From positions 1 to 12,373 of the forward strand of contig JAISLO010000028.1 of NCBI GenBank assembly GCA_031290815.1: a stretch of 12,373 bases of DNA, in the 5' to 3' direction. The position numbers and the translations under genes are program-made. The first letter of the stretch is position 1. Every line of letters begins with the position of its first letter. Below, one piece after another: positions 1-6,094 of this stretch. Source of the DNA: Synergistaceae bacterium (GTDB taxonomy: Bacteria > Synergistota > Synergistia > Synergistales > Synergistaceae). The notes beneath the pieces are model-generated. The model searched no databases and was not told the DNA's origin. It worked only from the letters and a program-made list of their open reading frames with translations.

Positions 1-11
1 CCTAGAGTCTG

Positions 12-40
12 TTGAGCTACTGAGAAAGTTGAGTTATAAT
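12..40 (+). promoter_or_regulatory. Sigma-70-type promoter of the pur operon
   Basis: A -35 box TTGAGC (12-17) is followed after exactly 17 nt by a perfect -10 box TATAAT (35-40). Transcription would start near 46-48, which leaves a leader of about 190 nt before purC. No other promoter of this quality is visible ahead of the operon. The start site is inferred, not seen. Confidence 0.75.
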
Positions 41-46
41 GCTTAT

Positions 47-149
47 CGCGTGACATAATCGTCATTTCGCGCCGGAGCAAAATAATCGGACAATGAAACG
101 CCGGTTGTCCGGCGAGACGGAATCCAACCGTTTCGAGGCGCTGGCTCCG
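47..149 (+). promoter_or_regulatory. Structured 5' leader of the pur operon (candidate cis-regulatory RNA)
   Basis: The expected transcript begins with a hairpin: CGCGTGAC (47-54) pairs with GTCA (61-64) and CGCG (68-71), with a 3-nt bulge. It is followed by a possible three-way junction. P1 is CGGAGC 73-78 with GCTCCG 144-149. P2 is CGGACAA 87-93 with TTGTCCG 105-111. P3 is CGAGACGG 113-120 with CCGTTTCG 128-135 (one G-U pair, 7-nt loop). Competing pairings exist: CGCCGG 99-104 with CCGGCG 109-114, and CGGTTG 102-107 with CAACCG 125-130. That would suit a switching leader. The conserved core sequences of guanine, ZTP and PRPP riboswitches were not recognised. The pairings are seen in the sequence; regulation is inference. 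Confidence 0.4.
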
Positions 150-155
150 TGTGGG

Positions 156-213
156 TTTAAATGTCATCATCGGGGCCTCTAGCGATAAATCAGCCTTCTT
201 TTAAATGACGTCA
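156..213 (+). repeat. Imperfect direct repeat in the purC leader
   Basis: TTTAAATGTCATCA (156-169) and TTTAAATGACGTCA (200-213) agree at 12 of 14 positions and are 44 nt apart. The second copy contains the palindrome TGACGTCA. ATGTCAT (161-167) could also pair with ATGACGT (205-211) in RNA, with one G-U pair, just upstream of the purC ribosome binding site. It may be an operator or an expression-platform stem, or chance. Confidence 0.3.
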
Positions 214-223
214 CAGCTATCCG

Positions 224-229
224 AAGGAG
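224..229 (+). promoter_or_regulatory. Ribosome binding site deciding the purC start (TTG)
   Basis: AAGGAG lies 9 nt before TTG at 239. The competing in-frame ATG at 281 is preceded only by a weak AGGG. This supports the non-ATG start at 239. Confidence 0.6.
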
Positions 230-238
230 CGATCTCTC

Positions 239-982
239 TTGACCAGTTCAAAAAATTCCAAGAATTTGACGCAGGGCGACATGATCTACGAGGGCAAGGC
301 TAAACGCCTCTATGCCACGGACGACCCTGACAGGACCGTCATCGAATACAAGGACAGCTTCACCGCCTTCAACGGGGAGAAGCGGGCCGAGATGTCGGGC
401 AAGGGAAGGCTGAACAACCTGATCAGCTCAGCCGTGTTCGAATATCTGGCAGGCAACGACGTGCCGTCGCACTTCATAGAGCGCATCGACGAAAACCGGC
501 AGACGGCTGTCAGGGTGAAGATCCTGCCGCTTGAGGTCGTCATCCGCAACATCACGACCGGCTCCCTGTGCAAGCGCCTGGGAGTTCAGGAGGGGATAAA
601 GCTCAAGCGCCCCCTGTTCGAGCTGTACTACAAGGACGACGCGCTCGGCGATCCGCTGATAACTGAGGACCACGCGCTCCTCTTTGGCTGGTCGACGGAG
701 GAGGATCTGTTCCAGATAAAACGCCTGGCCCTGCGGGTCAACGACCTTCTGAAGAACCTGTTCTCCTCCCTCGGCATCGTGCTGGTCGATTTCAAGCTGG
801 AGTTCGGCAAGGACAGATCCGGCAGGCTTCTCCTCTCCGACGAAATATCGCCCGATACGTGCCGGTTCTGGGATTCCTCCACAGGGGACAGGCTGGACAA
901 GGATCGCTTCCGCAAGGATCTTGGGGACGTGCTCGGCGCTTACGAGGAGATATGGAGACGCCTGTCGGAGAGAAACAAGTAG
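239..982 (+). CDS. purC: Phosphoribosylaminoimidazole-succinocarboxamide synthase (SAICAR synthetase)
   Basis: This enzyme joins CAIR to L-aspartate with ATP to make SAICAR in cytosolic de novo purine synthesis. The 247-residue product has the family's normal length. Visible motifs are the glycine-rich nucleotide-binding start YEGKAKRLY (17-25), PLEVVIRN (97-104), GDPLITEDH (137-145), VDFKLEFG (183-190), DEISPDTCR (201-209) and LDKDRFRKDLG (219-229). The start is taken as TTG 239 because of AAGGAG 9 nt upstream. ATG 281 would give 233 residues starting directly at the conserved IYEGKAK, and it remains a possible alternative. It is the first gene of the operon; purM follows after 6 nt. PurE, which supplies CAIR, is encoded at the operon's far end. 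The function is secure; the exact N-terminus is less so. Confidence 0.96.
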   Translation: MTSSKNSKNLTQGDMIYEGKAKRLYATDDPDRTVIEYKDSFTAFNGEKRAEMSGKGRLNNLISSAVFEYLAGNDVPSHFIERIDENRQTAVRVKILPLEVVIRNITTGSLCKRLGVQEGIKLKRPLFELYYKDDALGDPLITEDHALLFGWSTEEDLFQIKRLALRVNDLLKNLFSSLGIVLVDFKLEFGKDRSGRLLLSDEISPDTCRFWDSSTGDRLDKDRFRKDLGDVLGAYEEIWRRLSERNK

Positions 983-988
983 ATCGTC

Positions 989-2002
989 ATGGATTACAGG
1001 AGCGCTGGCGTCGACATAGAAGAGGGCGACGCGTGGGTTCAAATCGTCAAACGGAGCATCGAGCGCAGAGGCCGGGCCCTCCCATCCGCCGGGGCGATAG
1101 GAGGCTTCAGCGGGCTCTTCCCCATCGGAGGCGGCAGATCTCTGGCCGCCTGTTGTGACGGGGTCGGAACGAAACTCGCGATAGGCGAGGCGACTGGAAT
1201 GTTTCGCGGACTAGGTCAGGATCTCGTTGCGATGAGCGTAAACGACCTGGCGACATGCGGGGCTAGTCCATTGTTTTTCCTCGACTACATCGCGTGCGGC
1301 AGGCTCGACGTGAGGAAAATGGAGTCAGTGCTGGAGGGTATTCTCGACGCCTGCGAGGAGTCGGGATGCGCCCTTCTCGGCGGAGAGACGGCTGAGATGC
1401 CCGGTATTTACCCGCCAGGCGGTTTCGATCTGGCAGGATTTGCCGTCGGCTTGGCGGATGACGGCAAGATCGTGGACGGCTCAGGAATAAACGAGGGAGA
1501 CGTGATAATCGCGCTCCCGAGCTCGGGGGTTCACAGCAACGGGTTCAGCCTCGTGAGGCGCGCCCTCCTGGACGACGGTCTCAAACTGCCGCTTGGCTCA
1601 AAACCGGAACCGCTTGGGGGAGCGACCCTGGCCGAGACGCTCATGAAGCCGACGAGGCTTTACGTAAGGCAGGCGCGCGCCGCGATGGATTCGACCGAGG
1701 TCAAGGTAAAGGGCATGGCAAACATCACCGGGGGCGGGCTCGAAGCCAACATCAACAGGGTAATTCCAGACGGGCTCGTATCGAGGATAGATTATGAATC
1801 GTGGGAACGCCCCGCCATTTTCAGACTGATAGAATCGGCTGGCGTTGAAGAGGCCGAGATGAGGAAGGTCTTCAACCTTGGAGCCGGGTATGTGTTCATC
1901 GTTTCGAGGGATGACGAGCGGCGTCTGTTCGACGCGCTCGAGGCCGTCGGCGAGTCTCCAATGGCTATCGGAACGGTGGTTCGGGCGCGGGCCTCGAAAT
2001 GA
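989..2002 (+). CDS. purM: Phosphoribosylformylglycinamidine cyclo-ligase (AIR synthetase)
   Basis: PurM closes the imidazole ring of FGAM with ATP to give AIR. The 337-residue protein is close to the usual length of about 345. It shows the PurM-type ATP-binding motifs CDGVGTK (56-62), LVAMSVNDL (79-87), GGETAEMPG (131-139) and SSGVHSNGFSLVR (178-190). The late glycine-rich motif reads NITGGG (246-251), where many family members have HITGGG. No good Shine-Dalgarno sequence lies at a normal distance from ATG 989, but the purC stop is only 6 nt away, so translational coupling is likely. Its stop overlaps the purN start by 4 nt (ATGA). PurL, which makes its substrate, is not in the window. Confidence 0.96.
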   Translation: MDYRSAGVDIEEGDAWVQIVKRSIERRGRALPSAGAIGGFSGLFPIGGGRSLAACCDGVGTKLAIGEATGMFRGLGQDLVAMSVNDLATCGASPLFFLDYIACGRLDVRKMESVLEGILDACEESGCALLGGETAEMPGIYPPGGFDLAGFAVGLADDGKIVDGSGINEGDVIIALPSSGVHSNGFSLVRRALLDDGLKLPLGSKPEPLGGATLAETLMKPTRLYVRQARAAMDSTEVKVKGMANITGGGLEANINRVIPDGLVSRIDYESWERPAIFRLIESAGVEEAEMRKVFNLGAGYVFIVSRDDERRLFDALEAVGESPMAIGTVVRARASK

Positions 2003-2586
2003 GCAAACCAGTTAAACCGCGGATCGCGATACTGATCTCCGGAACGGGCAGCAATATGGACGCGATAATCAGGGCCTGCGCCTCCGGACGTTTGGACGCC
2101 GACATAGCGATCGTCATAAGCGACAACCCCGGCGCGCCAGGCATAAAAAAAGCCCGCTCGGCAGGAATCGAGACGTTCGTCTCGCGGTACGGGAGGGAAA
2201 CGCCGCGCGAGGAGAGCGAATCCGAGATAGCGGACGTCATAATGAAGCGGAGTGTTGACTGGGTGGTGCTTGCCGGATTCATGAAGATCCTCTCGCCAGG
2301 CTTCGTAAAGACGTTCAGAGGAAGGATAGTCAACATCCATCCGTCGCTTCTGCCGTCGTTTCCAGGGGCCCATGCCATCCGCGATGTCCTGGAGGCAGGA
2401 GCGGACTTCACCGGCGTGACGATTCACATAGTCGACGAACTGGTCGATCACGGACCGATAATCGCTCAGGAGGAGGTCCCCATTCTCCCGAACGACACGG
2501 AGAAATCGCTTGCCGAAAGAATCCACGAGGTCGAGCACAGGCTTTATCCAAGGACGCTGCAGCAGCTGTTGCACGATGATGTTTAA
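1999..2586 (+). CDS. purN: Phosphoribosylglycinamide formyltransferase (GAR transformylase, folate-dependent)
   Basis: PurN transfers a formyl group from 10-formyl-tetrahydrofolate to GAR, giving FGAR. The 195-residue product starts with the phosphate-binding loop SGTGSN (14-19) and carries LAGFMKILSP (91-100) and NIHPSLLPSFPG (112-123). It ends its catalytic core with VDELVDHGPI (145-154). By comparison with the E. coli enzyme, Asn112, His114 and Asp150 match the catalytic Asn-His-Asp triad, so it should be active. The start ATG overlaps the purM stop in an ATGA junction, the usual sign of coupled translation. It is followed by a 36-45 nt gap before purH. Confidence 0.95.
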   Translation: MSKPVKPRIAILISGTGSNMDAIIRACASGRLDADIAIVISDNPGAPGIKKARSAGIETFVSRYGRETPREESESEIADVIMKRSVDWVVLAGFMKILSPGFVKTFRGRIVNIHPSLLPSFPGAHAIRDVLEAGADFTGVTIHIVDELVDHGPIIAQEEVPILPNDTEKSLAERIHEVEHRLYPRTLQQLLHDDV

Positions 2587-2613
2587 TTAGAACGAAACAA
2601 TCGTAAAACTTTA

Positions 2614-2622
2614 TGGAGGTGA
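2614..2622 (+). promoter_or_regulatory. Strong ribosome binding site that sets the purH start
   Basis: TGGAGGTGA is a near-perfect match to the 16S anti-Shine-Dalgarno sequence. It sits 9 nt before ATG 2632. The in-frame GTG at 2623 directly abuts this site, which is too close for initiation, so the longer reading from 2623 is rejected. No promoter was evident in the short gap after purN. Confidence 0.75.
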
Positions 2623-2631
2623 GTGATCCCT

Positions 2632-4158
2632 ATGGACAGGCCGAAGGCGTTCATATCCGTGTGGGATAAGGATGGAATTTCCGAGTTCGCTTCATCGCTC
2701 GCCGGGGCCGGTTACGAGATAATCTCCAGCTCAGGCACCGCGAGGCATCTCAGGGAGAACGGGATCGCAGTCACGGAGGCGCTCGACATAACCGGCTTGC
2801 CATCGATCCTGGGGGGACGGGTCAAGACGCTTCACCCCGTCATAATGGGCGGAATACTCGCTCGCCGCGGGCATCCGTCCGACGACGCCGACCGCGCGAA
2901 ACACGGCATACCCCTGATCGACGTCGTAGTATGCACCCTCTATCCCTTCGAGGAGGCGGCGCGGGCAAATGCGCCCAAGGACGAACTCATAGAAAAAATA
3001 GACATAGGCGGCGTGTCGCTCATAAGGGCGGCCGCCAAGAACTACGAGAGCGTGACGGTCGTCACGGACAGGTCGGATTACGAGCTGGTCGCACATGCGA
3101 TTGCAAACGGCGGGACGACGGAGACGATGCGCCGCGATCTCGCGCTCAAGGCTTTTCTTGTCACCGCGTCATACGACGCCACCATTCACGACGGCCTCGC
3201 CGACGCTCTGGGCCGCTCCAAGGACTCCGCCGAGACTGGACGGGTAATCCCTCTGCGCATGGAGCAGAGGCTCCGCTACGGCGAGAACCCGTATCAGGAG
3301 GCGGCCCTCTACGCGCCGACCCTCTCCGATCCAGCCTTCGTTCAGCACTCTGGCAAGGAACTGTCGTACAACAACCTGCTCGACATAGACACTCTCCTCA
3401 AGGGCAGCGCGATATTCCAGGCGTCATGCGCCTGCGTCATCGTGAAGCACACCACCCCTTGCGGCACAGCCGAGGCCGAAACGGCGATCGAGGCATACGA
3501 GCGCGCCCTGGCCTGCGACCCGGTCTCCGCTTACGGCGGCATAGTCGGATTCACCAGGAGGCTCGACATGCCCTTAGCGGAGCGCTTATCGTCCCACTTC
3601 TTCGAGATCGCGGCCGCCCCGGAGATTGACCCGGACGCGATCGAGTTCCTCAAGTCCAGGAAGCCCAACATGCGGCTGCTCACACTGACCGGGGACTATG
3701 TCCCTCGCGACCAGATCATATCCAACAGATCGGGATTTTTGATTCAGAGCGAGACTCTGCCTCCGCTGCCGGACAGGTCCGCCGGCCGGTGGATCGGCGC
3801 GCCTCGGGATGATCTATGGGCGGACATACTGTTCGCCTGGAGGACGGCCGCTCTCGCCAAGAGCAACGCCATAGCGCTGGTGCGGAACTGCGCGTCGGTC
3901 GGCATTGGCGGAGGGTTCACGAACAGGGTGGATGCCGCGAGGTACGCCGTTTCTCAGGCTGGGGACAGGTCGCGCGGGGCAGTCATGGCGTCCGACGCCT
4001 TCCTGCCGTTCCCAGACACCGTCGAGATAGCGGCGGATGCCGGAGTTGCCGCGATAATCCAACCCGGAGGATCGGTCAAGGACGCAGAGGTCGAGCGGAG
4101 AGCCGAGGAACTGGGCGTGAGCATGTTCGTCGGCGGTACCCGCACGTTCAGGCACTGA
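2632..4158 (+). CDS. purH: Bifunctional AICAR formyltransferase / IMP cyclohydrolase
   Basis: PurH catalyses the last two steps of IMP synthesis: formylation of AICAR with 10-formyl-THF, then ring closure. The 508-residue product has the usual two-domain layout. The N-terminal MGS-like cyclohydrolase domain (about 4-145) has ISVWDKDGI, SSGTARHLR and GGRVKTLHP. The C-terminal formyltransferase domain (about 205-508) has RYGENPYQ, GKELSYNNLLD, VKHTTPCG, CDPVSAYGGIV, KSNAIALV, SDAFLPFPD, IIQPGGS and a terminal TFRH. The catalytic Lys-His pair is present (about 272-273), but the usual KHANPCG reads KHTTPCG. ATG 2632 is chosen for its strong ribosome binding site. purD follows 2 nt after the stop. 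PurN and PurH both need formyl-folate, so the two folate-using steps are adjacent in the operon. Confidence 0.96.
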   Translation: MDRPKAFISVWDKDGISEFASSLAGAGYEIISSSGTARHLRENGIAVTEALDITGLPSILGGRVKTLHPVIMGGILARRGHPSDDADRAKHGIPLIDVVVCTLYPFEEAARANAPKDELIEKIDIGGVSLIRAAAKNYESVTVVTDRSDYELVAHAIANGGTTETMRRDLALKAFLVTASYDATIHDGLADALGRSKDSAETGRVIPLRMEQRLRYGENPYQEAALYAPTLSDPAFVQHSGKELSYNNLLDIDTLLKGSAIFQASCACVIVKHTTPCGTAEAETAIEAYERALACDPVSAYGGIVGFTRRLDMPLAERLSSHFFEIAAAPEIDPDAIEFLKSRKPNMRLLTLTGDYVPRDQIISNRSGFLIQSETLPPLPDRSAGRWIGAPRDDLWADILFAWRTAALAKSNAIALVRNCASVGIGGGFTNRVDAARYAVSQAGDRSRGAVMASDAFLPFPDTVEIAADAGVAAIIQPGGSVKDAEVERRAEELGVSMFVGGTRTFRH

Positions 4159-4160
4159 TC

Positions 4161-5471
4161 ATGAAAAAAGGCGATAAGATAAATATCCTGGTGCTCGGCT
4201 CTGGCGGCAGGGAACACGCGATAACACACGCCCTGTCGATGTCGGATATCACCGGCAAGCTGCACTGCGCCCCCGGCAACCCAGGCATGACGGGGCTATC
4301 GAGCGCACACGGCGTCGATCCATGCGACGGAGCGGCGGTGCGGGATCTATGCGCCGCGCTTGATATCGGACTGGTCGTCGTCGGTCCGGAGGCCCCTCTC
4401 GCCGCCGGGGTGCCCGATGTACTCAGGGATGCCGGCGTCAGGGTATTCGGCCCTGGAAGGGCAGGGGCCGTGCTAGAATCGAGCAAGGCGTTCGCAAAGA
4501 AATTCATGCGGCGTCACGGTGTGCCAACGGCCGATTTCGACATCTGCGCGACGCCGGACGAGTGCCGCGCGGCCATATCGAGGAGAACGCCGCCGTATGT
4601 CGTCAAAGCCGACGGTCTTGCGGCCGGCAAGGGCGTGTTTCTCTTGGATGACGAATCGGCTGCCCTCCGGATGTGCGAAGACCTGATCGTTCGCAAAAAA
4701 CTCGGCGAGGCCGGTGCGTCGCTCGTGATAGAGGACTTCGTGCCCGGTCTTGAGCTGACGGTGTTTGCCATAACCGACGGAAAATCATATCTCATACTGC
4801 CCCCAAGCCGCGACCACAAAAGGGCCTATGACGGCGACAGGGGGCCGAACACGGGCGGCATGGGCGCGTACTCGCCGGTCAGCATCCCCAGCGGCGTCAT
4901 GGAGATGGCCGAAAAAGCGGCGCTGATCCCGACACTGAACGGGCTGAGGAACGATGGCATCGATTACCGCGGCGTAATATACATGGGACTCATGGTGACC
5001 GAAAACGCGTCCGGGGGACACGGCATTTCGGTGATCGAATACAACGTCCGATTCGGAGATCCCGAGACGCAGGCTGTCCTGCCGCTCTTCGGGGGAGACC
5101 TCGCAAGGACCCTGCTCTCCTGCGCCGAGGGCCGGATCGAATCGCGCGCCAAGGCGGAGAGTCAGGGAGCGGCGTTGTGCGTCGTCCTTGCGTCCGGGGG
5201 ATACCCCGGCGAATTCAGGCGAGGGCTGCCGATCTCGGGGGTAGGACCCGACGGCGTGGAGTCGCCTGATTTTCCCGGTTCGTTCGTCTATCACGCCGGC
5301 ACGGCCGCCGGTAAGGACGGCGGATATGTGACGGCCGGCGGGCGCGTGCTGACTGTAGTCGGTATCGGAGATACGTTCAAAGAGGCGCGCGGCAGGGCGT
5401 ATTCCCGCATATCGTCAATATCGTTCGAGGACATGCACTACAGAAAAGATATAGGATGGAGTGAGGAATAG
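4161..5471 (+). CDS. purD: Phosphoribosylamine-glycine ligase (GAR synthetase)
   Basis: PurD ligates glycine to phosphoribosylamine with ATP, the second pathway step. The product is 436 residues, typical for the family. Motifs in order: LVLGSGGREHA (10-20, N-domain), VVVGPEAPL (72-80), LESSKAFAKKF (105-115), YVVKADGLAAGKGV (146-159, ATP-grasp), SRDHKRAYDGDRGPNTGGMG (216-235), the GARS signature NVRFGDPETQ (295-304) and a C-terminal HAGTA. The frame is open well upstream into purH, but homology begins only at ATG 4161, 2 nt after the purH stop. No Shine-Dalgarno sequence is clear, so translation probably depends on coupling to purH. purE starts directly after its stop codon. Confidence 0.96.
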   Translation: MKKGDKINILVLGSGGREHAITHALSMSDITGKLHCAPGNPGMTGLSSAHGVDPCDGAAVRDLCAALDIGLVVVGPEAPLAAGVPDVLRDAGVRVFGPGRAGAVLESSKAFAKKFMRRHGVPTADFDICATPDECRAAISRRTPPYVVKADGLAAGKGVFLLDDESAALRMCEDLIVRKKLGEAGASLVIEDFVPGLELTVFAITDGKSYLILPPSRDHKRAYDGDRGPNTGGMGAYSPVSIPSGVMEMAEKAALIPTLNGLRNDGIDYRGVIYMGLMVTENASGGHGISVIEYNVRFGDPETQAVLPLFGGDLARTLLSCAEGRIESRAKAESQGAALCVVLASGGYPGEFRRGLPISGVGPDGVESPDFPGSFVYHAGTAAGKDGGYVTAGGRVLTVVGIGDTFKEARGRAYSRISSISFEDMHYRKDIGWSEE

Positions 5472-6011
5472 ATGAGCGCTGTCATCGGCATCGTAGTCGG
5501 TTCGGCCTCGGATCTGGGCGTAGCGTCAAAGGCCGCCGACCTGCTGAAGGAGTTTGGGGTCCCGTTCGAGATTGGCATAGCATCGGCGCACCGCACGCCG
5601 GAGGACGTGGTTCGCTACGCTTCCGGAGCGGCTGAGCGCGGAATATTGGCGATAATAGCGATGGCCGGCCTGTCCGCGGCGCTGCCGGGCGTGATCGCGG
5701 CACACACGACACTTCCGGTAATAGGAGTCCCCATAGCGTCGGGACCTCTCTCCGGTTTCGACGCGCTGACCGCCATAGCCCAGATGCCCCCCGGCGTGCC
5801 GGTTGCCTGCATGAGCATAGACGGCGCGAGAAACGCCGCGCTCATGGCCCTGCGCATAGCCGCGATCCGCGACGAATCCCTGAGCCTAAAGCTCGAGGAA
5901 TGGACAAAGACATCGGCCGATTCGGTGAGACAGAGCCGTGAGAAGATCGCCGAATCGGAGGGAATGAAGAGGATTCCAGATCAGGCGTTCAGCGGAAACG
6001 CGCCGCGATGA
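5472..6011 (+). CDS. purE: PurE family (N5-)carboxyaminoimidazole ribonucleotide mutase / AIR carboxylase
   Basis: PurE supplies CAIR, the PurC substrate, either by rearranging N5-CAIR (class I, with PurK) or by carboxylating AIR directly with CO2 (class II). The 179-residue product shows VVGSASDLGVA (8-18), SAHRTPEDVV (38-47), ALPGVIAAHTTLPVIGVPI (70-88) and QMPPGVPVA. SAHRTP with His40 and Arg41 is class I style. However, the class I motif GGAAHLPG reads AGLSAALPG, so a conserved His is replaced by Ala70. No purK is present here. The gene follows purD with no gap; GAGG 5 nt upstream serves as ribosome binding site. It is the last gene of the operon and faces a convergent gene 83 nt away. 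The family call is firm; which of the two reactions it catalyses is open. Confidence 0.92.
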   Translation: MSAVIGIVVGSASDLGVASKAADLLKEFGVPFEIGIASAHRTPEDVVRYASGAAERGILAIIAMAGLSAALPGVIAAHTTLPVIGVPIASGPLSGFDALTAIAQMPPGVPVACMSIDGARNAALMALRIAAIRDESLSLKLEEWTKTSADSVRQSREKIAESEGMKRIPDQAFSGNAPR

Positions 6012-6094
6012 GGCAGTGAGCCAGAAATAAATAGATACTTAGATCATTTTTACATGTCGATTCACATGCGGAGCGAGGACCGTCCCAGTCCGCG

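Noticed and set aside
41..200. Known purine-type riboswitch (guanine/adenine, ZTP or PRPP) in the purC leader
   Set aside because: The leader is structured, but the conserved core sequences of these classes that I can recall are absent, and the junction strands have the wrong lengths for a guanine riboswitch.
174..202. Leader terminator: GGC...GCC followed by TTCTTTT
   Set aside because: The stem is only 3 bp and cannot form a Rho-independent terminator.
161..208. Short ORF of 15 codons in the purC leader (ATG 161)
   Set aside because: It has no convincing ribosome binding site and no notable residue content, and the stretch is better explained by the repeat/leader structure.
428..1042. Long antisense ORF (204 codons) opposite purC
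   Set aside because: It lies fully over a clear purC gene, has no recognisable domain and reflects GC-rich codon structure.
6012..6094. Bidirectional terminator between purE and the convergent VWA gene
   Set aside because: Only weak stems (for example 6068-6072 with 6089-6093) and no T-run after a stable hairpin were found.
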